A stretch of 64,000 bases of DNA, from positions 1 to 64,000 of the forward strand of contig JAHZJK010000004.1 of the NCBI GenBank assembly GCA_022600955.1, written 5' to 3'. This stretch comes from Gammaproteobacteria bacterium. Lineage in GTDB: Bacteria > Pseudomonadota > Gammaproteobacteria > Steroidobacterales > Woeseiaceae. A program made the position numbers and the translations under genes. Positions 9,831 through 19,186 of the stretch are shown here, piece after piece. Each line of letters starts with the position of its first letter. Within the stretch, counting starts at the first letter, position 1. The notes beneath the pieces are model-generated. The model made no database searches. It was not told the origin of the DNA and worked only from the letters and a program-made list of their open reading frames with translations.

Positions 9831-10628
9831 CTACTCGCTGTCAGGCAGCAGTGCCAACCAGTCTTTGTCTTTCGCGCCGATGACAAAAAAATGCGGGTTC
9901 AGGATGTCTTCTTTTGCATTATATTTCATGGGTTTGCCGTCAAGTGTAACGACCTGGCCGCCCGCCTGTTCAACGACCGCCTGGGCAGCGGCAGTGTCCC
10001 ATTCTGAGGTCAGACCAAGGCGTGGGTAGAGATCCGCTCCACCTTCCGCGATGACACAAAACTTCAGCGAGCTACCCATTGGAATCATGTCGTAGTCGTC
10101 GAGCTTGTCGAGATAGGCATCCAGGCTTGCGCCACGGTGCGAACGACTGCCAACCACACGGACGGGCTTGCCGCTTCTTGCAGTGACATTGATGTTTTGG
10201 GGCGCTCCGCCCGCGTAACGTACGTCCGCGCCATGCCCTTCGCAGCCCACATACGTCTTGTCCTGCACCGGAACGTGGACTACGCCGAACACCGGCCGGT
10301 GGTTCTCGATCAGCGCGATGTTGACTGTGAACTCGCCGTTTCGATTGACGAACTCCTTGGTACCGTCCAGGGGGTCGATCAACCAGTACTTTTCCCATTT
10401 GCCGCGGATATCGAAGTCCGGCAGGCCGTCTTCCTCCGAGATTATTGGTAGCTCCGGTGTCAATGCTTTCAGTCCCGCGATAATGCAGTTGTGCGACGCA
10501 AGGTCAGCCTGCGTCAGAGGCGATTCATCAGCCTTGCTTTGCACTTCAAAATCGGTCGAGTAGACTTCGAGGATCGCCTGGCCAGCAGCTTCGGCCAGGG
10601 CGACGATAGGATCGATTAACGACTTCAT
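9831..10628 (-). CDS. cysQ: 3'(2'),5'-bisphosphate nucleotidase CysQ
   Basis: CysQ hydrolyses adenosine 3',5'-bisphosphate (PAP), a by-product of sulfate assimilation, to AMP. The 265-aa protein belongs to the inositol-monophosphatase fold. It carries the metal-binding motifs SEEDG, WLIDPLDGTKEFV and SEWDTAAAQAVVEQAGG. The open frame extends 42 codons upstream but that part is not conserved in style, and the ATG at 10628 (MKSLIDPIVALAEAAGQ) fits the family start. The gene is divergent from the nucleotidase at 10666 with only 37 bp between them. Confidence 0.93.
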   Translation of the reverse strand: MKSLIDPIVALAEAAGQAILEVYSTDFEVQSKADESPLTQADLASHNCIIAGLKALTPELPIISEEDGLPDFDIRGKWEKYWLIDPLDGTKEFVNRNGEFTVNIALIENHRPVFGVVHVPVQDKTYVGCEGHGADVRYAGGAPQNINVTARSGKPVRVVGSRSHRGASLDAYLDKLDDYDMIPMGSSLKFCVIAEGGADLYPRLGLTSEWDTAAAQAVVEQAGGQVVTLDGKPMKYNAKEDILNPHFFVIGAKDKDWLALLPDSE

Positions 10629-10665
10629 TCTTTTTCCTGTTGGGAACCGGGCGCGCAGTATAACA

Positions 10666-11328
10666 ATGAATATGAATGCGAAAACCGCGCTGCTGCGCGC
10701 AGAGACCCTCATGCTCGATATGGATGGGACTCTGCTCGACCTCGCGTACGACAACTACATGTGGAAAGAGCACCTGCCACAGCAGTATGCACTTGCAAAT
10801 GATCTTACAATTGACGCTGCCCGTGAGCAGCTAATGGCCAAATATGCCGCCGTTCAGGGTGGTCTCGAGTGGTATTGCCTGGATCACTGGCGCGAGCGAC
10901 TGGACCTCGACGTTGTGCAGCTACATCACGACATGAGCCACCGCATCAATTACCTGCCCGGTGCCCTGGAGTTTCTGCGTCGGGTGCATGTCGGGAATAT
11001 CCGCGTTTTGCTTGTCACCAATGCGCACCCGGACACGCTGGCACTAAAAGACGAAATGACGGGACTGGGCGACTATTTTGACGGCATGTACAGCTCGCAC
11101 GAATACGGTCACGCCAAGGAAAGCCAGGAATTTTGGAGCGCACTGCAGCAGGATGTCGGCTTCGAGCCCTATACGACGCTGTTCGTTGACGACAGTCAGC
11201 CGGTTTTGCACAGCGCACGACAATTCGGCATTGAAATGCTGGTAACCGTCACTCGACCGGACTCCGGCGAGCCGGTCAACAAAGGCGCCGATTTCGTCGG
11301 CGTGGAGAAAGTCGCCGATATGCTCTAG
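10666..11328 (+). CDS. yrfG: HAD-family GMP/IMP nucleotidase, YrfG-like
   Basis: This 220-aa HAD phosphatase carries the nucleophile motif DMDGTLLDL near residue 19, motif II LVTNAHP and motif IV FVDDSQPVL. The whole sequence resembles E. coli YrfG, a purine nucleotide 5'-nucleotidase acting on GMP and IMP. It is next to cysQ, another nucleotide phosphatase. Its TAG stop overlaps the opposing rhlB stop within a shared CTAG (11325-11328). ATG at 10666 or the ATG two codons later could be the start. Confidence 0.85.
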   Translation: MNMNAKTALLRAETLMLDMDGTLLDLAYDNYMWKEHLPQQYALANDLTIDAAREQLMAKYAAVQGGLEWYCLDHWRERLDLDVVQLHHDMSHRINYLPGALEFLRRVHVGNIRVLLVTNAHPDTLALKDEMTGLGDYFDGMYSSHEYGHAKESQEFWSALQQDVGFEPYTTLFVDDSQPVLHSARQFGIEMLVTVTRPDSGEPVNKGADFVGVEKVADML

Positions 11329-12599
11329 CCGCGTTTTCTCTGCGGTGGCCTGCGACTTCCGCCGGGTTTGCCGCCGCCACGGCGACCTTGTGCTGGTTTG
11401 CGCTTGCGCGGCTTCGGCCTGACCAGCTCTGGCAGATCATCCGGGTTGTAGTTTGCGAATGGAATCTTGTCGCCGATATACGTCTCGATATCCGGCAGCG
11501 ACATTGCATAGGTCTCACACGCCATGCTCAGTGCATTGCCGGATGCGCCGGCCCTTGCGGTTCGACCAATGCGGTGCACATAGTCTTCGGGATCGTGTGG
11601 CAGGTCGTAATTGATTACGTATTCAACGTCAGGAATATGCAGGCCGCGTGAAGCGACATCTGTGCCGATCAAGACACGAAGTTTGCCCTGCTGGAATTCC
11701 GCCAGCATGCGTTGACGCTTATTCTGCGGTACGTCGCCGGAGATAGCAGCTGCATGAATGCCATTTGCTTCAAGGTAGTCCTGAACGCGTTCAGCTTCAC
11801 GTTTCATGTTGACGAAGATCATGATCCGAACGTCACCGATCTCGCGCACCAGTCCCACCAGCAAAGGCATCTTGTCCTCGTTGGCAGGATAGAAGATCGC
11901 CTGCCGTACCTTGTCAGCGGTTACCTGTTCCGGTTCGATACGGACCAGCTCCGGCTCGTTCATGTGCTCATAAGCCAGCTCCAGAACGCGTTGTGACAGT
12001 GTGGCTGAGAACAGCATGTTCAGGCGCTTGTCGGGCGGCGGAAGGCGACGCAGCAAGTACCGAATGTCCTTGATAAAACCAAGGTCAAACATGCGGTCGG
12101 CCTCGTCCAGAATAGCGACTTGTACCTGGTCGAGTTTAAAGACGCCCTGTTTGAAGAAGTCGATAATACGTCCTGGTGTACCAATAAGGAGGTCGACTCC
12201 ATCCTGCAGCGTCTTGCGTTGTTTTTCGTAATCGGTGCCGCCGTAGGCCAGACCGACTTTCAATCCGGTGTGTTTGCCGAGAACCTCAGCGTCCTTTGCG
12301 ATCTGCAGTGCCAGTTCGCGAGTAGGCGCCAGCGCAAACAGTCGAGGCTGTTTCTGCCCGGCTGGCGGCTCGCCCTGATTGGTCATCAGTCGCTGATAGG
12401 CGGCGATCAGAAAAGCAGCGGTCTTGCCGGTACCCGTCTGGGCCTGCCCCGCAACATCCTTGGGTTGCAAGGCAATCGGCAGCGTGTTGGCCTGGATAGG
12501 CGTACAAAACTCGAAACCGGCATCGCGGATGCCAGCTTGAATGGTCTCGTGCAATTCGAGCGAGTCGAATCTGAGGTCGCTCAGGTGGTTTTCGGACAT
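11325..12599 (-). CDS. rhlB: ATP-dependent RNA helicase RhlB
   Basis: RhlB is the DEAD-box helicase that unwinds structured RNA for the RNA degradosome. The 424-aa protein has the Q motif region (FEFCTPIQANTLPIAL), Walker A AQTGTGKT, LDEADRMFD, SAT and the C-terminal HRIGRTARAG motif. A basic Arg/Gly/Lys-rich tail (RGGGKPGGSRRPPQRKRG) is suited to RNA binding. It is divergent from trxA-rho, the conserved gammaproteobacterial arrangement. Confidence 0.93.
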   Translation of the reverse strand: MSENHLSDLRFDSLELHETIQAGIRDAGFEFCTPIQANTLPIALQPKDVAGQAQTGTGKTAAFLIAAYQRLMTNQGEPPAGQKQPRLFALAPTRELALQIAKDAEVLGKHTGLKVGLAYGGTDYEKQRKTLQDGVDLLIGTPGRIIDFFKQGVFKLDQVQVAILDEADRMFDLGFIKDIRYLLRRLPPPDKRLNMLFSATLSQRVLELAYEHMNEPELVRIEPEQVTADKVRQAIFYPANEDKMPLLVGLVREIGDVRIMIFVNMKREAERVQDYLEANGIHAAAISGDVPQNKRQRMLAEFQQGKLRVLIGTDVASRGLHIPDVEYVINYDLPHDPEDYVHRIGRTARAGASGNALSMACETYAMSLPDIETYIGDKIPFANYNPDDLPELVRPKPRKRKPAQGRRGGGKPGGSRRPPQRKRG

Positions 12600-12854
12600 A
12601 ACATTAGAACCAGAAAATATGCGTCAAAAGCTTGCAATATGTCTCGCGAAGCGGTCAAATTGGCCTAATTCGACGCGACACCCGTCGCACCCGCCAGTTT
12701 CGCTACTCATCGATCCAGAAAGAAGTCGGCAATAAAGCTGCGACATAGTGCCTGATAGTTTGGGCAGCGTCATCCGTTTTATCAATGTTCGTACGTCACA
12801 GGGGATGACGACGAGCGAATCCATGTTAATTATTCCAACTGGAGGACCAACCCG
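12600..12854 (+). promoter_or_regulatory. Divergent intergenic region rhlB/trxA
   Basis: This 255-bp stretch separates divergent rhlB and trxA and must hold both promoters. I see AT-rich patches near 12827-12836 (TTAATTATT) that could serve as a -10 for trxA. A strong Shine-Dalgarno GGAGG at 12841-12845, nine bases before the GTG at 12855, sets the trxA start. No other gene is supported here. Confidence 0.5.
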
Positions 12855-13181
12855 GTGAGCGACAAAATTACGCACACTTCGGACGGCAGTTTCGATGCCG
12901 ATGTTTTACAAAATGACAAGGCAGTGCTGCTCGACTTTTGGGCTGAGTGGTGCGGGCCCTGCAAGATGATCGCGCCGTTGCTGGACGACATCGCCGACGA
13001 CTACGCGGACAAACTCGCGATCGTCAAGCTAAACGTGGACGAGAATCCGAATATCGCCCAGAAGTTCGGTATTCGCAGCATTCCGACACTAATGGTTTTT
13101 AAAGACGGTGCCGTTCAGGCACAGAAACTGGGCGCTCTGTCCAAGTCGCAACTGACAGAGTTCCTCGACTCCAACATCTGA
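12855..13181 (+). CDS. trxA: Thioredoxin
   Basis: Thioredoxin is the general cytoplasmic protein disulfide reductase. The 108-aa protein has the active site WCGPC (C33 and C36), and the cis-proline motif RSIPTLMVF follows. It starts with GTG, chosen because GGAGG lies nine bases upstream and the length matches the family. The stop is 10 bp before the rho start, so trxA and rho probably share a transcript. Confidence 0.96.
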   Translation: MSDKITHTSDGSFDADVLQNDKAVLLDFWAEWCGPCKMIAPLLDDIADDYADKLAIVKLNVDENPNIAQKFGIRSIPTLMVFKDGAVQAQKLGALSKSQLTEFLDSNI

Positions 13182-13191
13182 GAGACAGTAT

Positions 13192-14616
13192 TTGAGCAAT
13201 TCAAACAATAGCCGTTCGAACAATCGTTCCGGCAATAAAGGTAAGGGAAATCCGAACAGGCGCCGCCGGCGTCGTCCACAGCAGTCGTCAGAGTATCCTG
13301 ATGATGAGGGTTCCCTTGAGGTAATTACGCCGGAGCAGCTGGAGGCGAGCAAGAACGTGATGAACCTGACGGAGCTAAAAACCCGTCCGGTCGCGGCGCT
13401 TGTTGAACTTGGCGAATCGCTGGGCGTAGAAAACCTCGCAAGGTCACGTAAACAGGACATTATATTCTCGATTCTCAAGGCGCACGCCAAGAATGGTGAA
13501 GATATTTATGGTGATGGCGTTCTTGAGATTTTGCAGGATGGCTTCGGCTTTTTGCGTTCTGCCGATAGCTCCTATCTCGCGGGCCCGGACGATATCTACG
13601 TCAGCCCAAGCCAGATCCGGCGCTTCAATCTGCGTACCGGTGATACAGTCTCGGGATTGATTCGTCCGCCGAAAGAAGGCGAGCGCTATTTCGCTCTGCT
13701 AAAAGTCGGCCAGATCAATCACGATGCACCTGAGAACACGCGCAACAAGGTGCTGTTTGAGAATCTTACGCCGCTGTTTCCGAACGCTCGTCTGACCCTG
13801 GAGCAAGGCAACGGCAGCACCGAGGATTTGACTGCGCGTATCATCGACATGGTCGCGCCGATCGGAAAGGGCCAGCGCGGTTTGATTGTATCGCCACCGA
13901 AGGCCGGTAAGACGATGCTGCTGCAGAATATTGCGTCGGCCATCGTTGCGAATAACCCGGAAGTTGACCTCATGGTGTTGCTCATCGACGAGCGCCCGGA
14001 GGAAGTCACCGAGATGGAGCGGACAGTTCGTGGTGAAGTGGTTTCATCGACCTTTGATGAGCCCGCGAGTCGCCACGTACAAGTTGCGGATATGGTTATC
14101 GAAAAGGCGAAACGCCTCGTGGAGCACAAACGCGACGTCGTTATCCTGTTGGACTCAATTACGCGTCTGGCGCGCGCCTACAATACTGTAGTGCCGTCCT
14201 CAGGTAAGGTCCTGACGGGTGGCGTTGATGCGAACGCATTGCATAGGCCGAAACGGTTCTTTGGTGCTGCGCGAAATATCGAAGAGGGCGGCAGCCTGAC
14301 GATTCTTGCAACAGCACTCGTCGACACAGGTTCCAAAATGGACGAAGTGATCTACGAAGAATTCAAGGGCACGGGCAACATGGAAATCCACCTCGACCGC
14401 CGTATCTCCGAAAAACGTACCTACCCGGCGATCAACATCAATCGCTCTGGCACGCGTAAGGAGGAGCTGCTGACTAAGCCTGATGAGCTGCAGAAGATGT
14501 GGATACTGCGAAAAGTACTGCATCCGATGGACGAGTTGGCAGCGATCGAGTTCCTGCTCAACAAGCTGCAGGATACGAAGACCAATACACAGTTCTTCGA
14601 AGCGATGAAGCGGTAG
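13192..14616 (+). CDS. rho: Transcription termination factor Rho
   Basis: Rho is the hexameric RNA-dependent ATPase that terminates transcription. The Walker A loop SPPKAGKT is near residue 236, and the N-terminal RNA-binding domain ([16 protein letters not shown]) and C-terminal motor are intact. At 474 aa it is about 55 aa longer than E. coli Rho. The extra part is an N-terminal extension rich in Asn, Ser, Gly and Arg (residues 1-45, with a run of six Arg) and probably disordered. The start codon is TTG at 13192, with a GAGAG Shine-Dalgarno-like sequence upstream. Confidence 0.96.
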   Translation: MSNSNNSRSNNRSGNKGKGNPNRRRRRRPQQSSEYPDDEGSLEVITPEQLEASKNVMNLTELKTRPVAALVELGESLGVENLARSRKQDIIFSILKAHAKNGEDIYGDGVLEILQDGFGFLRSADSSYLAGPDDIYVSPSQIRRFNLRTGDTVSGLIRPPKEGERYFALLKVGQINHDAPENTRNKVLFENLTPLFPNARLTLEQGNGSTEDLTARIIDMVAPIGKGQRGLIVSPPKAGKTMLLQNIASAIVANNPEVDLMVLLIDERPEEVTEMERTVRGEVVSSTFDEPASRHVQVADMVIEKAKRLVEHKRDVVILLDSITRLARAYNTVVPSSGKVLTGGVDANALHRPKRFFGAARNIEEGGSLTILATALVDTGSKMDEVIYEEFKGTGNMEIHLDRRISEKRTYPAININRSGTRKEELLTKPDELQKMWILRKVLHPMDELAAIEFLLNKLQDTKTNTQFFEAMKR

Positions 14617-14640
14617 CCGTTCTCTACTGAGTCATGAATA

Positions 14641-14667
14641 AAACGCGGCCCATGTGGCCGCGTTTTT
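14641..14667 (+). terminator. Intrinsic terminator after rho
   Basis: A 10-bp perfect stem, AAACGCGGCC (14641-14650) with GGCCGCGTTT (14656-14665), closes on a 5-nt CATGT loop and runs into a T tract. It lies 25 bp after the rho stop and ends the trxA-rho transcript. Confidence 0.9.
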
Positions 14668-14791
14668 CGTTGGGATCCGGCGTTCGCGGCGGGCATACCG
14701 TCGCGGCTATGGTCAAATAGTAAGTGCTGGCACCCCGGCAGGGGTAAAATCAGGAAATACCGCGACCGATTTTGCCGGCCGCGACCGTCTA

Positions 14792-15439
14792 ATGAACGAG
14801 TACCCAGAGGGGCGCGCAGTGACGGTTCACCTTGGCGATAAAAGGCTTGTAAAACAGTTGCTTGCTGGAAATGAGCGAGCCTTTGAGCAGTTTTTCGAAG
14901 AAAATTTCTCGCGCCTGTACCGATTTGCTCTGGTGAGGTTGTCCGATGACCCGGATGCGGCTAAAGAGCTTGCCCAGATAACGCTGACGAGAGCGATTCA
15001 AAGACTCCATACATTCCGAGCCGAGTCAGCACTGTTTACCTGGTTGTGCTCGATCTGTCGCAATGAAACAAGTGACTGGTTGCGCAAGCAGGGGCGCTAT
15101 CGTGAGCACATTGTTCTGGTCGAGGACTTTCCGGAAATTCAGGCCGCAGTGGAGAGCCTTCAAATGCCCCGGCAGACGAATCCTGAGCACCAATATCGCC
15201 GCGCAGAGTTGTTGCGACTAATCCAGGTGGCGCTGGATAAGCTGCCACCTAAGTACGGTGACGTTCTTGAATGGAAATACATCGAAGGCCATTCGATCAG
15301 GGAAATATCGGAACGCCTGAAAATCGGAAGTGAGGCTACCCAATCATTGATCGCTCGCGCGAAGCGGGCATTTGCGGATGTGTATGCGACTTTAAGCGAT
15401 GGCCTGGATCAATATCAAAGCGAGTTATCGGAATCATGA
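14792..15439 (+). CDS. ECF-type RNA polymerase sigma factor
   Basis: This 215-aa group IV sigma factor has a region 2 segment (GNERAFEQFFEENFSRLYRFALVRL and an Asp-rich core) and a region 4 helix-turn-helix (LPPKYGDVLEWKYIEGHSIREISERLKIGSEATQSLIARAKRAF). The open frame extends 46 codons upstream into the rho terminator, so the ATG at 14792 was chosen. It overlaps the FecR-like gene by four bases, and a TonB-dependent receptor follows. A FecI-like -35 hexamer GGAAAT occurs at 14753-14758, compatible with autoregulation but weak evidence on its own. Confidence 0.88.
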   Translation: MNEYPEGRAVTVHLGDKRLVKQLLAGNERAFEQFFEENFSRLYRFALVRLSDDPDAAKELAQITLTRAIQRLHTFRAESALFTWLCSICRNETSDWLRKQGRYREHIVLVEDFPEIQAAVESLQMPRQTNPEHQYRRAELLRLIQVALDKLPPKYGDVLEWKYIEGHSIREISERLKIGSEATQSLIARAKRAFADVYATLSDGLDQYQSELSES

Positions 15440-16437
15440 GCGACATCGACGAACCTTTGGAGCAACTGCTGCGGCATGCTGATCCGCGGCCGACACCCGG
15501 TATGGCTGATGCAGCTGCGGCGCAGAAAGCCGTGCATGCTGAGTGGCGCAAGGTGACGACAAGGCGTCAGGCGAAAAAGCGGCTCGCAGGATTCGCGATT
15601 GCCGCAACGGTACTGCTTGTCGTGTTTTCTGCATTCAATACATTTCGCATTGCAGCACCTGGCCCGGTTGAAGTCGCGGTTATCCAGAAGAGTTTTGGCA
15701 GCATCTCTTTCGTTGGCGATCGATCGATACTGACGCCGGCGGATGCGCTCACGCGGGTATTGTCCGGACAGACTATCGTTACCGGTCAGGACGCAGGTAT
15801 CGCGCTTGCATGGGGAGATGGTGGCTCATTGCGCATTGATCGGGGCACAGAGATCCAGTTCATAAGCAATGATCACATCTATCTGCACATCGGGCAGGTG
15901 TACTTCGATTCACAACCTTCGTCTCTGGCGGCTGGCTATAACGCGACCGATTCGTCACCACTGATGATTGAGACGCGTCAGGGCAGCGTCTCGCATGTGG
16001 GAACGCAGTACATGACATCGATAAAGGGCAGAACGCTGGCGGTGAGTGTCAGGGAAGGGCAGGTAACTGTCGAGGACCGCAGACGGCGGCACAGTGCCGC
16101 TAGCGGGCAGCAATTGTTGTTCGAGGGCGGCAGGCAGCCGTTGCGACTGAGTATCAACGCGTACGGTGACGCATGGGATTGGGTAGCCGACACAGCGCCG
16201 CCATTCGACTTTGACGGCAGAACGATCGACGAGTTTTTGCAATGGGTCGGTCGTGAGCTGGGTTACGACGTTGTATACAGTTCGGATAGGATCGAACATA
16301 CCGCCCGGCGGGACCAGCTGATGGGAATGGAGAGAGTGAGTGACAGCCCGGCAGCGGCTCTGCGCGCTGGTATGTCATTGACAGGTCTCAAGTGGCGAAT
16401 TGACGAAGGAGAGCTCCACGTCGGCGATAGCAACTAA
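15436..16437 (+). CDS. FecR-type anti-sigma/regulator with a C-terminal STN-like domain
   Basis: This 333-aa protein is predicted to hold the neighbouring ECF sigma factor and relay a signal from the outer-membrane receptor. It has a cytoplasmic N-terminus, one membrane helix (AGFAIAATVLLVVFSAF, about residues 50-66), a periplasmic FecR domain (ILTPADALTRVLSGQTIVTGQDAGIALAWGDGGSLRIDRGTEI) and a C-terminal module (FDGRTIDEFLQWVGRELGYDVVYSSDRIE, about residues 258-330) that resembles a secretin/TonB short N-terminal domain. The last 38 bases overlap the receptor reading frame. Confidence 0.85.
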   Translation: MSDIDEPLEQLLRHADPRPTPGMADAAAAQKAVHAEWRKVTTRRQAKKRLAGFAIAATVLLVVFSAFNTFRIAAPGPVEVAVIQKSFGSISFVGDRSILTPADALTRVLSGQTIVTGQDAGIALAWGDGGSLRIDRGTEIQFISNDHIYLHIGQVYFDSQPSSLAAGYNATDSSPLMIETRQGSVSHVGTQYMTSIKGRTLAVSVREGQVTVEDRRRRHSAASGQQLLFEGGRQPLRLSINAYGDAWDWVADTAPPFDFDGRTIDEFLQWVGRELGYDVVYSSDRIEHTARRDQLMGMERVSDSPAAALRAGMSLTGLKWRIDEGELHVGDSN

Positions 16438-18727
16438 GCCGCGGTATTTGTTACTGATACTGCTCCTCTATTCGGTGCCGCTCGTCGCCGAAGATCTCGC
16501 TGTGCCTTTGCGTGGCCAGTCCGTTATCGACATTGTTGAAGCCTACCGTGTTGCCGGCGAGCCATTCGCGTACAGCACCAACTTACTCAACCCAGAGTAC
16601 ATTGTAGTTGACGAGCCGTTGCCTGGAGCCCCGTTTGATATCGTCTCGCAAATACTGGCTCCGTATGGACTGACGCTTAAGACTGAAGCCGGTGTGTATC
16701 TCGTCATCCGGCAAGCGGCAACACGCGCTGGGAGGCCCGCTGTCCCGCGTGATTCGACGCAAACAAGAACCGAGGATCCGCTCGAGACGGTCATTGTCTC
16801 TGCGAGTCGCTATGCGGTTTCCAGAGACATATCCGGATCGCGCGTCTCGATCGACCGGCGCAGTATTCAAAACCTGCCGGATATCGGCGAGGATCCTATT
16901 CGGGTAACTCAGAGGCTGCCGGGAGCTGCGGCCAGTGGGGCATCAGCAATCGCTCACTTTCGTGGCGGTGAGAAAAACGAAATCGGGATCATGCTCAACG
17001 GCCAGTGGTTGTTTGATCCATTCCATATTCGTGATTATCAGAGTATTTTCAGCGCGATCGACGCACGTGCCATCGAGGGTGTCGAAATATACACGGGTGG
17101 ATTTCCAGTGCGTTTCGGTGATCGCATGAGTGGCCTTGTCCTGATGGACTCTCTGGAAACGGAACAAACGACGCATCATGAGATTGGCGTAAGCGTTTTC
17201 AATACCTCCATGTTAACCACCGGCAAGACTGGCAACCGTAGCTGGTTAGTATCGGCGCGGCGTGGCAACCTGGACCTCGTCATCGACCCCAAATTTGGAC
17301 GACCGTCGTACTTCGATGTGTTCGCGGAATTCACTCTTGCCGTTTCGCCGCGGGCGCGTTTCTCTGTCAACGCTTTGTATGCCGAAGATGCCGTGGATGT
17401 TGTGCTTGAAACCGAGCCTGCCGAGCGTGACCAGATCAGTAGTGATACGCGCAACGCGCAAATCTGGATCCGATTGCAGAACCGCTGGTCTGACACTTTG
17501 TCGAGTAGCACCGTCTTGTCGCTGGTCGACTACGATAACCTCCGTCTCGGCCTTGCGAACGACACAGAAAAGATGGTCGCTGCTGTAGATGACTATCGCG
17601 AAGTACAGCAGTTCGGTTTTCGCCAGGAGTGGTTGTGGTCACCGTCTGATGTGCACTCGATGCAGTGGGGTTTTGATATTGCGAATGGCGATGCTCACTA
17701 CAGGTACGAAGGCGCAGCTGAATACTTTGGCTTGCAGGCGCGTTACCTGAATCAGCCACTAACCCGGACTCGTTTATCGGCGGCGCACCCCAAGGGAGGC
17801 AGCTACGCAATGTTCGTTTCCGACCGGTGGCGGATTTCTGACAACACGACTCTTGAATGGGGATTGCGCTGGGATGACCAGACCTACACTGGCCTCGGTT
17901 CTGACTCGCAACTAAGTCCACGCCTGAGCATCTTGTATCGACCCGGCACGGAAACGGAGCTTCGTGCAAGCGTCGGTCGCTATTTTCAGTCACAGCCTAT
18001 TCAGTCATTGCAAATTGAAGACGACATTACATCGTTCTGGCCAGCGCAGCGTGCGGATCACGTAATCCTGGGATTGCGGCGGCAGCTGCAGAATGACTCG
18101 TCAATCCGTGTCGAAGTTTTTCACAAGGACATCGGCAGAGTACGCCCCAGATTCGAGAACCTGTTCGACCCGCTGGGCTTGATGCCTGAGTTGCAGCAAG
18201 ACCGGGTGCGTCTTGATCCTGATAGTGCGCGCGCCTGGGGGGCAGAAATTTCTGCAGACCGTCGCGTCGGTAATATCAACTGGTGGGGGTCATACACGTG
18301 GTCGGAGGTGACCGACAGTATCAACGGCAAGAACGTTCCGAGGAGCTGGGATCAACGACACTCTGTACATGGCGGGTTCGACTGGCGATCAGAAGCCTGG
18401 TCATTCGCGGTGGCTACGAGCATACACTCCGGGTGGCCGACAACCGTACTGGATGTGGACGATCTTGGGTTTGTCGCGCCGGCCGAGAGGAACGCAGAGC
18501 AACACGGACTGTACGCGAGTCTTGATTTGCGCCTGAGCCGCGAGTTCAAAGTGCCGCGTGGCTCGCTATTGGCGTTTGTGGAAATTTCAAATGCCCTGAA
18601 TCGCCGCAATGAGTGCTGCCTGGACTGGGACTTCGAGGAAAATGCTGCAGGTGGCGAGTTACTTGAACGCGGGCAGGACTACTGGATGCCGTTGTTGCCG
18701 GCCATCGGCGTTTTGTGGGAGTTTTAG
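16400..18727 (+). CDS. TonB-dependent outer-membrane receptor with N-terminal signalling (STN) domain
   Basis: This 775-aa receptor has a signal peptide (YLLLILLLYSVPLVAED) and an STN domain at about residues 30-105 (QSVIDIVEAYRVAGEPFAYSTNLL...GLTLKTEAGVYLVIR). A plug domain (TVIVSASRYAVSRDISGSRVSIDRRSIQNLPDIGEDPIRVTQRLPG) and a beta-barrel ending in aromatic residues (VLWEF) follow. With the upstream sigma and FecR genes it forms a cell-surface signalling unit. The substrate is unknown; nothing specific to siderophore or carbohydrate was recognised. The start is uncertain: TTG at 16400 opens the frame, yet the best Shine-Dalgarno (AAGGAG, 16406-16411) is followed by no standard start codon. 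Confidence 0.85.
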   Translation: MTKESSTSAIATKPRYLLLILLLYSVPLVAEDLAVPLRGQSVIDIVEAYRVAGEPFAYSTNLLNPEYIVVDEPLPGAPFDIVSQILAPYGLTLKTEAGVYLVIRQAATRAGRPAVPRDSTQTRTEDPLETVIVSASRYAVSRDISGSRVSIDRRSIQNLPDIGEDPIRVTQRLPGAAASGASAIAHFRGGEKNEIGIMLNGQWLFDPFHIRDYQSIFSAIDARAIEGVEIYTGGFPVRFGDRMSGLVLMDSLETEQTTHHEIGVSVFNTSMLTTGKTGNRSWLVSARRGNLDLVIDPKFGRPSYFDVFAEFTLAVSPRARFSVNALYAEDAVDVVLETEPAERDQISSDTRNAQIWIRLQNRWSDTLSSSTVLSLVDYDNLRLGLANDTEKMVAAVDDYREVQQFGFRQEWLWSPSDVHSMQWGFDIANGDAHYRYEGAAEYFGLQARYLNQPLTRTRLSAAHPKGGSYAMFVSDRWRISDNTTLEWGLRWDDQTYTGLGSDSQLSPRLSILYRPGTETELRASVGRYFQSQPIQSLQIEDDITSFWPAQRADHVILGLRRQLQNDSSIRVEVFHKDIGRVRPRFENLFDPLGLMPELQQDRVRLDPDSARAWGAEISADRRVGNINWWGSYTWSEVTDSINGKNVPRSWDQRHSVHGGFDWRSEAWSFAVATSIHSGWPTTVLDVDDLGFVAPAERNAEQHGLYASLDLRLSREFKVPRGSLLAFVEISNALNRRNECCLDWDFEENAAGGELLERGQDYWMPLLPAIGVLWEF

Positions 18728-18729
18728 TC

Positions 18730-19185
18730 TTACAACATAAGCGTCGGTACGCGCAGTGAGTCGACTGCCTGACGGTACGATTTTATCAGTTCGATACCGC
18801 TCATAGTATCCGTCTCCACGAAACCGCTTGCGCGCTTTTCGACGGCTTGTCTAATCGGATTTTTCTTTGCGCCGCTGATGTCATGATCACTCAAGACGAA
18901 CGGTACTGATCGTGTCAGGGCCATGAGAAGCCCTGCCGACGCGCTGGAACTGTCATGGACGTGCACGACATCAACGCCCGGCATCAGGCAGAAAGCCGTG
19001 ATTGCTGAGCGAACAACTGGACCGACCGTAACGCCGTCGACAATATCCAGTCGCTTTGCCAGCGCGACGTTTCTCACCACGACGTATTGTTCGATATTGT
19101 GCTGGCACAGTTCTTTGACGAGGTTGACGAAGTGCTCTCCCGCGCCATTGAACGTTGTTGCAAGATTGATGTGGCCAACATGCAT
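18730..19185 (-). CDS. Half-length glycosyltransferase family 4-like protein (N-terminal domain only)
   Basis: This 151-aa protein reads as the N-terminal Rossmann half of a GT-B glycosyltransferase. It has the opening beta strand and glycine loop (MHVGHINLATTFNGAGEHFVNLVKEL), then the strand GVDVVHVHDSSSASAGLLMAL and SVPFVLSDHD. The C-terminal domain that binds the nucleotide sugar is absent, because the frame stops two bases from the opposing TonB receptor gene. It may be a truncated remnant or a stand-alone domain. The ATG at 19185 is favoured, one base after the stop of the HEAT gene. Confidence 0.65.
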   Translation of the reverse strand: MHVGHINLATTFNGAGEHFVNLVKELCQHNIEQYVVVRNVALAKRLDIVDGVTVGPVVRSAITAFCLMPGVDVVHVHDSSSASAGLLMALTRSVPFVLSDHDISGAKKNPIRQAVEKRASGFVETDTMSGIELIKSYRQAVDSLRVPTLML

Positions 19186-19186
19186 A

